A DNA stretch of 10,388 bases from an uncultured bacterium (GTDB taxonomy: Bacteria > Pseudomonadota > Gammaproteobacteria > Burkholderiales > Burkholderiaceae_F): contig CAJMRV010000044.1 in the NCBI GenBank assembly GCA_905215795.1, positions 1 through 10,388 on the forward strand, in the 5' to 3' direction. How positions within the stretch are numbered: position 1 is the stretch's first letter; each line of letters begins with the position of its first letter. Positions 1 to 6,210 of this stretch are shown one piece after another. Below the pieces are notes generated by a model. That model made no database searches. It had not been told where the DNA came from and saw nothing but the letters and a program-made list of their open reading frames with translations. A program made the translations under genes and the position numbers.

Positions 1-47
1 TACTGCGCTTGCCCAGCGCACTGTAAGAGAATGTCTATGTTTGTCAA

Positions 48-97
48 TTCATAATTTTCTGAAATTTCATGATTTTATGAATATTCATTCAAATGAA
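48..97. repeat. Cluster of TTCAT/ATGAA half-sites with a 12-bp palindrome
   Basis: Five copies of the pentamer TTCAT or its complement ATGAA occur within 50 bases: TTCAT at 48-52, 66-70 and 84-88, and ATGAA at 77-81 and 93-97. The middle pair forms the perfect palindrome ATGAATATTCAT (77-88). Such clustering can mark an operator for a dimeric regulator. The surrounding DNA is AT-rich, so chance is a real alternative, and no promoter or gene next to it confirms a role. Confidence 0.3.
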
Positions 98-258
98 GCG
101 ACAAAATCCTGCTTATTCAATGCTTGCTGATTTTTGTGCATGTTGTTGACAGTTGTGTAGAGAAATTGAGAAGTTGTGATTGAACTGTATGAAAAAACAA
201 GAAGAATTCACTATTGTTCGATTGAGTTTCTTATTTTGTAAATATGTCATTGATGACG

Positions 259-285
259 AATAGCCGTTCTTGAGGTGGCTATTTT
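259..285 (+). terminator. Weak hairpin plus short T-run
   Basis: The arms AATAGCC (259-265) and GGCTATT (277-283) pair perfectly around an 11-nt loop and run into TTTT (282-285). The stem is AU-rich at its base and the T-run is short, so termination would be weak. It could end a transcript entering from the left, or a small RNA. A perfect -35-like TTGACA lies at 146-151, but I see no acceptable -10 at the right distance. Confidence 0.3.
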
Positions 286-1738
286 AGTTAATCCTTTTTC
301 TTGCCAGTAAACGTGCGTCATTGTTTTGATTCATAATATTTATTTGCTCAGCGCTAAAGAGTGATGTGAGCAGGCTGTAAAACCATCTTTGCGTGTTTAT
401 AACAAGGTGGCGTCAACGGAATGCATCTGAACCATTGTTCGGAAGTGGTAAGGGTAAATCATGTTTCGTTAAGTGTTTGTATTTGTAAAAAGCTGTTGTA
501 TTCTAACAACACATAATGTCTGAACAAAATGCAATAAATATTTGCAGACGCCTGTCTTTCAACGATAGAGAGGATGAAAACGCACTTTGTCGAGCCTCTT
601 TGTCCTGGCGGAGCTTGACGATGCTTCATCAACAACCATCCTTACCTGAGGATTCGCCTGCGCCTGGTCATCCATCTTCTTTCCCTGCGTCAAACGCTCT
701 GCAGAATTTCCGCCTCGCTACATTTCTGATTCTTGAGCCTTTGCAATTGAGCACTTGAAGCATCCAACCTGGGGATGGTCGTCAGATGACTGATCATCGA
801 AAACGCTGGCACCCCACGCTTGTTCTTTTTGTCATGCACGACACCAAATTGCTGCAAGGGGATTCATCGTCATCCGTATCTCCGATCTTCCTCATGCCGA
901 TTAATTAAGCCTCCGTGTTGTTGTGCCTTCCTGCGGACCTCCACTTTCGAGACGACAAGAATCAAGACTTCCTGTTGTGAGACGCTTCGTCGATACTCCG
1001 GACTACTTTGAAAAGACCTGTAGAAAGATCATTTGTCTGACGTGAAGAGCGGATGACGTTAATTTCGGGAATTGGTGTTGTCTCATGGGGGGCGCTTGTG
1101 GACGTCTCGGACTGGCGGATGACAAACATAAGATGAGATATCACTTCAATACGGCGTTCAGTTACTTCAGTTGTTCAATGTGAAAGGCCGTTGCGTTCAT
1201 CGCTTTCCAGGCATGTTGGGAGCCTTTTGTGAAATCGCCGTCTCGTGCCTTCGTGCGCGGGAGGATGCTCCAATTCGATGAAGCTCTTTCAGCATGTTTG
1301 TCGTCCGGATTCCTCATCATTCAAAAAGATCCCCTCATGACGCGCCCCCCTCCAACGGATTTTTCAGCCGGCTTTCTGTACTGCCTCCATTGAACGAAGG
1401 TCTATGTTTTTGATGCCCTCGACATTCCCAACTGGATGACGTTCACGTAACGCATCCAACGTTTCCGTCCGTGATTGAGGAGGACACTATCTGGGTATGT
1501 GTAATCGCGAGGACGACTGCTTTCCCTCGAACTCATTCTTAAAAGCCAAAATGAAGGGCTTTCCTAGGTGCGTTTATGAGTGTTGAGTAATTTGTCGACG
1601 TTCGGAAGCCAACGTTGTTTTGCATTCAAGGCGCGTTTTCCGTTCAATCCATCAGCACGTTTCCTCGTGGATTCATCGTTGCCATGATGGACGTGAAACC
1701 CGACTTGGTGAGGGCGGGGGCTTCAAAAGGCCACCGTG

Positions 1739-1762
1739 ACGGGGCCGCAACCCCGTTTTTTT
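1739..1762 (+). terminator. Rho-independent terminator upstream of fimV
   Basis: ACGGGG (1739-1744) pairs with CCCCGT (1751-1756) around the loop CCGCAA, and seven T residues follow (1756-1762). This is a compact, GC-rich intrinsic terminator for + strand transcription. It separates fimV from whatever is transcribed through the left flank, although no gene is visible just upstream. A second inverted repeat follows at once (CCCCTG 1771-1776, CAGGGG 1787-1792). Read on the - strand, that repeat runs into TTTTCCTC and could stop antisense transcription. Confidence 0.65.
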
Positions 1763-1810
1763 GAGGAAAACCCCTGTCCGCGGGAGCAGGGGCACGTCTT
1801 CTCTCTGGGG

Positions 1811-1816
1811 TATCAT
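1811..1816 (+). promoter_or_regulatory. Possible -10 box for fimV
   Basis: TATCAT matches five of six positions of the sigma-70 -10 consensus and lies just after the terminator, about 135 bases before the chosen fimV start. No good -35 is found 16-18 bases upstream, where the sequence is G-rich. The placement is sensible because fimV needs its own promoter here, but the match is weak. Confidence 0.2.
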
Positions 1817-1950
1817 TGGGGGACGTTGTGTTCAGAACGCTCCGACCTTTCCATTTCAAGCGCCTCTCGTCCCGTCGACGCTCCCGCAGGGGATCCGCCC
1901 GGGTCGCAGGGAGGTTGTTCCGCGTCGGGCGTCAGTTTTGGATGATGTTT

Positions 1951-4251
1951 ATGTTGATTCCCAAGAAAGTGTCCCTCTCCGTCTTCATGGCGCTCTCCCT
2001 CGCGGCGCTCCCGGCCTGTTCCTCCGAGATCGGCGTCCTGACCGTGGCAAGTGCTCCCGGCGAGGCCTTCGAGGCGACGTTCCCCGTATTGAATATCGAA
2101 CCCGAGACGAAGGACCTTTCCGTGAGAATCGCCCGTCCGTCCTCCTACCTTGAGCACGGCTACGAATGGGCCCCGTTCATGCGCGGCCTGACGCTCCACC
2201 TGATTCCCGACAGCAACGAGGTCGTCCTCAGGGTGAAGAGCGAGACGCCGGTCCCGGCCACTTCGTTCCACCTCCTGATGCACCTCGAGTCGGCCGCCCA
2301 GGATGCGTTCGTCGACTACAAGCTGACCGCCAAGGATGGACGCTGGAACGTCGAGCGGAGCGTCGTCTCCGACGTCAGGAAGTCGGCCGCGCCGGCCGCC
2401 ACAGCTCCCGCTCCTGCTCCCGCGGCAGCCGAAACCCAACAACCCGCCGCCAAGGCCGCTCCCGAAGTGAAGCCCGCTCCCAAGGCCGAGCCGAAGGCCG
2501 CGGTGAAGAACACCGAGAAGAACACGGAAAAGAGTGCTGAGAAGAATGCTCCGTCCGCAGTCAAGTCCGCCGCGAAGCCCGCTCCCGCCGTCAGGCCCGC
2601 CCGCGTGGGCGTCGCTTCCGAGGCGGTGAGGGACTATGTGCGAGCCAACGGCTTCGATCCGGCCAAACCGATTGAAGTCAAGTCCGACATGACCCTCTGG
2701 TCGCTCGCCCAGCTCTACTGGCCCTCCTATCAAGGCGTCACGCTCGACCAGCTCGTCGTCGCGCTGCGCGACGGCAATCCCTCGGCCTTCAAGTCGCCCG
2801 AGGGTTTTGAACTCAAGGACGGCGCCACGCTCACGCCGCCCACGCCCGAGGCGGTGTTCGCCGTCGATCCGATGGCCGCCTTCGAAGCGGTCCACGGCAA
2901 GAACGCCGCGGTTCCCGGCTCGACCAAGAACCTCATCCGCGCCCAGCAGATCTCGCCCGACCTCGCACGCGACGTCGCCGGCATCCAGTCCCGTCTCCTC
3001 AAGGCGGGTCGCTCCGAGGTGAGCATCATCAACGCCGGCCGCGAAATGATCGACGGGAAGGACCTCAAGGAGGTTCCGCCCACCCAGGCCGTCGACCCGC
3101 GCGACGTGGAGGTTCCCCCGGAACCCGAGGGCCGTCCCGTCATGAATGAACTCCCCGCCAACGCCCGTCCGCTCACCGAAGTGCTCAAGGAGCACGAGGC
3201 GATCGAGGCGAAGCTGCGCGCCGAGGACGAAGCCGCGGCCCGTGCCGCCGGTACGGCAGGTCAGCCTGAAGAGGCCTCGGGCTCCACGTCCGTGACGTCT
3301 TCTGCCGAAGGCGGGGCCGCTCCCGCCGGCCTCAAGCTCGAGGGCGCCGAAGCGCTCGCCCCCGCGGATCAGCCGGCGGCCGGCGAAGCCCAGCCCGCGT
3401 CCGTCGGAGCTCCGGTTGCTGAAACGGCCGATGCCGTCTCCGGCGACAAGAACGCCGCGCCCGCCTCCGAACCCGTTGAACCCGCCGCCGCACCGGCACC
3501 CGCCGCGAAGAAGCACGCCCAGGGCGGCGTTGAGGACCTCCTTTCGATGAAGGACAAGAACTGGTGGTGGCTCCTTCTGATTCCGCTCCTGATCGTCGTT
3601 CTCGTGAGGACGCTCCGTCAGGTCAACCAGCGCCCGAAGACCCCGTCGGTCGCGGGCGAGGTCGAGGCCGCCTCCGATAAGAAGCCCTCCGGTCCCGCCT
3701 CGGTCACGATCACCAAGAATGTTCCCAAGTCCGATCCCGCGCAGCTCAAGGCCGTCGAGGCGACGGTCGACGAGTGTGTGAAGAACGGCACCACCGCCGG
3801 TGCCATGGGTGTCGGGGCGATGGCCTATTCGGCCGCCCGCCGCGAGGAGGAGAAGGCCTCCCAGCCTTGGCTCGACACGGACACCGACGAACTCCCCCCG
3901 ATCGACGAGGAGGAGATGAAGAGCGCTCCGGGCTCCCTTGAAAAGGCCCGCGAGGCGATCAACGGGGTCGACCTCGATCTTGGCGCCGCTCCCGCGAAGC
4001 CCGCGCCCGAGGCGGCTCCCGAAGCCCCCGAGGGGCAGCCCGCCCGCACCGAGGCGCCCGCCGAAGGCCTCTCCGCCCAGGAAAAGGCCCTCTTCAAGGC
4101 GATCGACGCCAAATTGAAGCTCGCCCAGAACTTCGCCGAGCACGGCGCCTCCAAGGAAGCGGTCGAGCTTCTCGACGAGGTGTGCCGCCGCGGTTCGACC
4201 GCCCAGAAAAACCTCGCCAAGGCCCTTCTCAAAAACCTCGGGGGGCGTTAA
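1951..4251 (+). CDS. fimV: FimV-like polar peptidoglycan-binding membrane protein
   Basis: This encodes a 766-residue FimV/HubP-family protein. FimV proteins bind peptidoglycan, sit at cell poles and organise type IV pili, polarity and motility. The start at 1951 gives a signal-like N-terminus (Lys5-Lys6, hydrophobic core 7-20) and has GGA 8 nt upstream; in-frame ATGs at 1942 and 1945 are alternatives. Residues 26-45 resemble the conserved start of mature FimV. Residues 241-298 form the FimV LysM-like module, with TLWSLAQLYWP and NPSAF motifs. Long Ala/Pro/Glu-rich linkers follow. A Trp-rich membrane segment lies at about 538-552. Residues 707-766 match the FimV C-terminal cytoplasmic helical domain (DAKLKLAQNFAEHG, AVELLDEV). 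Cys23 follows LPA, giving an atypical lipobox-like signal. It is followed by truA, as in other Betaproteobacteria. Identification is firm; the role in pili is inferred from the family. Confidence 0.88.
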   Translation: MLIPKKVSLSVFMALSLAALPACSSEIGVLTVASAPGEAFEATFPVLNIEPETKDLSVRIARPSSYLEHGYEWAPFMRGLTLHLIPDSNEVVLRVKSETPVPATSFHLLMHLESAAQDAFVDYKLTAKDGRWNVERSVVSDVRKSAAPAATAPAPAPAAAETQQPAAKAAPEVKPAPKAEPKAAVKNTEKNTEKSAEKNAPSAVKSAAKPAPAVRPARVGVASEAVRDYVRANGFDPAKPIEVKSDMTLWSLAQLYWPSYQGVTLDQLVVALRDGNPSAFKSPEGFELKDGATLTPPTPEAVFAVDPMAAFEAVHGKNAAVPGSTKNLIRAQQISPDLARDVAGIQSRLLKAGRSEVSIINAGREMIDGKDLKEVPPTQAVDPRDVEVPPEPEGRPVMNELPANARPLTEVLKEHEAIEAKLRAEDEAAARAAGTAGQPEEASGSTSVTSSAEGGAAPAGLKLEGAEALAPADQPAAGEAQPASVGAPVAETADAVSGDKNAAPASEPVEPAAAPAPAAKKHAQGGVEDLLSMKDKNWWWLLLIPLLIVVLVRTLRQVNQRPKTPSVAGEVEAASDKKPSGPASVTITKNVPKSDPAQLKAVEATVDECVKNGTTAGAMGVGAMAYSAARREEEKASQPWLDTDTDELPPIDEEEMKSAPGSLEKAREAINGVDLDLGAAPAKPAPEAAPEAPEGQPARTEAPAEGLSAQEKALFKAIDAKLKLAQNFAEHGASKEAVELLDEVCRRGSTAQKNLAKALLKNLGGR
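2506..2553 (+). repeat. Tetrapeptide repeat in FimV linker
   Basis: Residues 186-201 of FimV are four consecutive four-residue units: KNTE, KNTE, KSAE and KNAP. They form a charged, helix-prone stretch in the linker before the LysM-like module. The first two DNA units are nearly identical, consistent with slippage or duplication. It is probably a spacer of variable length. Confidence 0.5.
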
Positions 4252-4284
4252 GCTTTAGGCCCTTTCAGAAAATCCGACATCGCG

Positions 4285-4319
4285 CGGGGCTTCCGGAGCC
4301 ATGGTCTCCGGGAGCCCCG
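4285..4319 (+). other. Strong intercistronic hairpin between fimV and truA
   Basis: CGGGGCTTCCGGAG (4285-4298) pairs with CTCCGGGAGCCCCG (4306-4319) along 14 positions with a single G-U pair. The loop is 7 nt and contains an ATG. No T-run follows, so it is not a standard intrinsic terminator. It ends 14 nt before the truA start at 4334. It may protect the fimV mRNA 3' end, set the relative expression of the two genes, or be part of a factor-dependent terminator. Confidence 0.6.
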
Positions 4320-4333
4320 TCGATTCCAAGCCC

Positions 4334-5158
4334 ATGATGAACACCCCTTTGAAGAAGACCTACGCCCTCGGCCTCGAGTACAACGGACGCGCCTTCTGCG
4401 GCTGGCAGGTCCAGCCCGACCAGCCCACCGTCCAGGCCGGGCTCGAACGCGCCCTTTCGGCCTTCCTCGACGAACCCGTCGCCACGTTTTGCGCCGGGCG
4501 CACCGACACGGGCGTGCACGCGACCTCGCAGGTCGTGAGCATCGAGACGGCCGTTGTCAGGAGTCCCCAGAGCTGGGTGAGGGGTGTGAACGCCCATCTG
4601 CCCGAGGGAATCGCCGTGAGGTGGGCGCTCGAGGTGCCCGAAGGCTTCAACGCACGTTTTTCGGCGAAATCGAGGATCTACGAGTACTGGTTGAACAACG
4701 ACCCCGTCCGCTCTCCGCTCCTCACCGGACGCACCGGCTGGTGCTTCCGCCCGCTCGACGTGGAGCTCATGCGCGGGGCCTCCCGCGTGCTCCTCGGCAC
4801 GCACGACTTCACGAGCTTCCGCGCGAGCCAGTGCCAGGCCGCCACGCCCGTGAGGACGATCGAGCGGATCGAGTTCACCGAACGCATGGGGCTCATCGGC
4901 ATCCGCTTCCAGGCCAACGCCTTCCTCCACCACATGATCCGCAACATCGTGGGCTCGCTCGTCTACGTGGGCACCGGGCGCGAGAGCCCCGAATGGCTCG
5001 CCCGCGTGCTCGAGGCCCGGAACCGCTCGGTCGCGGCCCCCACGTACAGCCCCGACGGGCTCTACTTCACCGGCGTCGCCTACCCCGAGATTCCCGGGAG
5101 CGGACGCTCCCGGAGCCCCTTCGGCTGGGAGGACCCGGCTCCGGCGGACGCTATATAA
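4334..5158 (+). CDS. truA: tRNA pseudouridine(38-40) synthase TruA
   Basis: TruA converts uridines 38-40 in the anticodon arm of many tRNAs to pseudouridine in the cytoplasm. The 274-residue product is close to the usual ~270. The N-terminal LEYNGRAFCGWQVQP block, the catalytic motif GRTDTGVHA with nucleophile Asp58, the HDFTSF motif and FLHHMIRNIVGSLVYVG all match the family. I chose the ATG at 4334 because it gives the usual short lead before LEYNG. The ATG at 4301, which would add 11 residues, lies in the loop of a strong hairpin and has GGAG only 2 nt before it. Neither start has a good Shine-Dalgarno sequence, so 4337 is also possible. It lies 82 nt after fimV. The last ~20 residues are a Gly/Ser/Arg/Pro-rich tail whose DNA overlaps the putative accD promoter. 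The trpFBA genes that often follow truA in Betaproteobacteria are absent. Confidence 0.95.
   Translation: MMNTPLKKTYALGLEYNGRAFCGWQVQPDQPTVQAGLERALSAFLDEPVATFCAGRTDTGVHATSQVVSIETAVVRSPQSWVRGVNAHLPEGIAVRWALEVPEGFNARFSAKSRIYEYWLNNDPVRSPLLTGRTGWCFRPLDVELMRGASRVLLGTHDFTSFRASQCQAATPVRTIERIEFTERMGLIGIRFQANAFLHHMIRNIVGSLVYVGTGRESPEWLARVLEARNRSVAAPTYSPDGLYFTGVAYPEIPGSGRSRSPFGWEDPAPADAI
5094..5113 (+). other. Perfect 8-bp hairpin inside the truA 3' end
   Basis: CCGGGAGC (5094-5101) and GCTCCCGG (5106-5113) pair perfectly around the 4-nt loop GGAC. It lies within the codons of the TruA C-terminal tail, about 40 bases upstream of the accD -10 box. No T-run follows. It could be a protein-binding palindrome near the promoter or an mRNA structure. 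The DNA is GC-rich, so chance is possible. Confidence 0.35.
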
Positions 5159-5159
5159 T
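5154..5159 (+). promoter_or_regulatory. Putative accD promoter, -10 overlapping truA stop
   Basis: A perfect TATAAT occurs in otherwise very GC-rich DNA and includes the truA stop codon TAA (5156-5158). It is 55 bases before the accD start, which would give a leader of about 48 nt. No strong -35 is present: around 5129-5136 only GGAC-type partial matches are seen. An activator or a weak -35 may be involved. It is likely to drive accD and perhaps folC. Confidence 0.55.
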
Positions 5160-5169
5160 GCAACAAGGC

Positions 5170-5187
5170 GCAATGGCCCTCCATTGC
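5170..5187 (+). promoter_or_regulatory. Perfect hairpin in the accD leader
   Basis: GCAATGG (5170-5176) and CCATTGC (5181-5187) pair perfectly around the loop CCCT, 27 nt before the accD start and just after the expected transcription start. As RNA it is a 7-bp leader hairpin; as DNA it is an operator-like inverted repeat. A competing pairing of ATGCAA (5158-5163) with TTGCAT (5184-5189) is possible. In E. coli the AccD zinc finger is reported to bind accA/accD mRNA, so leader control is plausible but unproven here. Confidence 0.5.
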
Positions 5188-5214
5188 ATGTAGTTCATCC
5201 ACACTTGAGAAAAC

Positions 5215-6084
5215 ATGAGTTGGCTCACCCACATCCTTCCGAAGATCAAACGTAACGACAAAGACAGCAAGACGAGCCCCGTGCCCGAAGGCGTCTGGAC
5301 GAAGTGTCCGGGCTGCGACGAGGCGATCTACACGGACGAGCTCCGTCAGAGCCTGCGCGTTTGCCCCAAGTGCGGCTTCCACCACAGGATGGCCGCCCGT
5401 GAGCGTCTCCTTGCGTTCCTCGATCCGGAGGGCGTCCGTGAAATCGGCGCCGAGGTCCGTGCCGCGGACCCGCTCTCGTTCGTGGACTCCAAGCCCTATC
5501 CCAAGCGCCACGCCCAGTACTGCGCCTCCACCGGCGAGACCGACTCGGTCGTTGTGATGGCGGGCACCCTGCGCGAGGACCCGATCGTCGCGGCGGCCTT
5601 CGAGTTCCGCTTCATCGGCGGCTCCATGGGCAGTGTCGCCGGCGAGCGCTTCTCGCGCGGCGTCGACGAGGCCATCCGCCTGCGCGCCCCGTTCGTGTGC
5701 TTCGCCGCTTCGGGCGGCGCCCGCATGCAGGAGGGGCTCTTCTCGCTCCTGCAGATGGCCAAGACCAACGCCGCCGTGGCGCGTCTCGAGGCCGAGGGCC
5801 TTCCCTTCATCTCCGTGCTCACCGACCCGACGATGGGCGGCGTCTCCGCCTCCTTCGCCTTCGTGGGCGACGTGGTCATCGCCGAGCCGGGCGCCCTGAT
5901 CGGGTTCGCCGGTCCGCGCGTGATCGAGCAGACCGTCCGCGAGAAGCTCCCCGAGGGCTTCCAGAGGGCCGAGTTCCTGCTCGAGAAGGGCCAGGTCGAC
6001 ATGATCGTCGACCGCCGCAACATGCGTTCCGAAATCTCCGTCCTCACGCGCCTCCTGATGAAGAAGTGCCCGATCCGCAACTGA
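5215..6084 (+). CDS. accD: Acetyl-CoA carboxylase carboxyltransferase subunit beta
   Basis: AccD and AccA form the carboxyltransferase that moves CO2 from carboxybiotin on AccB to acetyl-CoA, making malonyl-CoA, the committed step of fatty acid synthesis. The 289-residue product aligns along nearly its whole length with E. coli AccD (304 residues), lacking only the variable C-terminal tail. The N-terminal zinc finger is complete: Cys31 and Cys34 (CPGC), Cys50 and Cys53 (CPKC). The crotonase-like core shows FRFIGGSMGSVAGERF, SGGARMQEG, LTDPTMGGVSASFAF and GFAGPRVIEQTVREKLPEGF. The start ATG (MSWL, as in family members) has a weak GAGA upstream. A promoter-like TATAAT and a leader hairpin precede it. 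folC follows in the same reading frame after 126 nt. Confidence 0.97.
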   Translation: MSWLTHILPKIKRNDKDSKTSPVPEGVWTKCPGCDEAIYTDELRQSLRVCPKCGFHHRMAARERLLAFLDPEGVREIGAEVRAADPLSFVDSKPYPKRHAQYCASTGETDSVVVMAGTLREDPIVAAAFEFRFIGGSMGSVAGERFSRGVDEAIRLRAPFVCFAASGGARMQEGLFSLLQMAKTNAAVARLEAEGLPFISVLTDPTMGGVSASFAFVGDVVIAEPGALIGFAGPRVIEQTVREKLPEGFQRAEFLLEKGQVDMIVDRRNMRSEISVLTRLLMKKCPIRN

Positions 6085-6125
6085 CGGGTCCGTGGGACGG
6101 TCCGTTCACTCCAACAACAGACAAG

Positions 6126-6130
6126 AGGAG
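6126..6130 (+). promoter_or_regulatory. Shine-Dalgarno separated from folC start by a hairpin
   Basis: AGGAG (6126-6130) is the only good Shine-Dalgarno sequence before folC, but it is 80 nt from the ATG at 6211. No in-frame ATG, GTG or TTG lies at a normal distance. The hairpin starting at 6134 and ending at 6201 would leave 3 + 9 = 12 unpaired bases between this site and the ATG, bringing it to a usable spacing. This arrangement is known from phage T4 gene 38. Here it is an inference. Confidence 0.4.
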
Positions 6131-6133
6131 TTG

Positions 6134-6204
6134 AAGGTCGGCGTCGTGCGCCGCGCCGGGGTTCCCCGAAAGGAACCGCCGGGGGCGCCGCGGACGACCT
6201 TTTT
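6134..6204 (+). terminator. Long terminator-like hairpin between accD and folC
   Basis: The outer arms AAGGTCG (6134-6140) and CGACCTT (6195-6201) pair perfectly. The apical arms GGTTCC (6160-6165) and GGAACC (6172-6177) close a 6-nt loop. Between them are GC-rich partly paired segments, such as GCGCC 6148-6152 with GGCGC 6184-6188. The structure ends in TTTTT (6200-6204), six bases before the folC start. It could be a partial terminator or attenuator between accD and folC, or a hairpin in the folC ribosome-binding region. Confidence 0.6.
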
Positions 6205-6210
6205 CACATC

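Larger units (their letters stand above)
1..1738. other. Long gene-poor, AT-richer region upstream of fimV
   Basis: No convincing gene is seen on either strand. The longest open frames are about 60-80 codons (516-758 and 820-1011 on +, 962-1144 on -). They lack a Shine-Dalgarno sequence, recognisable domains or sensible composition. Base composition rises from roughly one third GC in the first 500 bases to about half in the middle, while the genes from 1951 onward are around two thirds GC or more. This fits decayed former coding DNA, an acquired AT-rich segment, or a long regulatory region; the sequence alone does not decide. A short hairpin lies at the left edge (TGCGCT 4-9, AGCGCA 15-20), with no T-run after it on the + strand. 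It may be the end of an upstream gene outside the window. Confidence 0.7.

Noticed and set aside
146..151. Perfect TTGACA -35 box in the left flank
   Set aside because: No acceptable -10 lies 16-18 bases downstream (169-174 is AGAAGT), so no promoter is called.
516..758. 80-codon frame in the left flank
   Set aside because: No Shine-Dalgarno sequence, no hydrophobic or domain pattern, and this length is expected by chance in DNA of this composition.
820..1011. Cys-rich 63-codon frame
   Set aside because: Cysteines are irregularly spaced, there is no ribosome-binding site, and it lies in a stretch full of stops in other frames.
1813..4143. 776-codon open frame on the - strand across fimV
   Set aside because: It is antisense to a clearly identified FimV gene, is Gly/Arg/Leu-rich as expected from the complement of GC-rich codons, and matches no family.
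4265..5173. 302-codon open frame on the - strand across truA
   Set aside because: Antisense to all conserved TruA motifs; no independent start signal.
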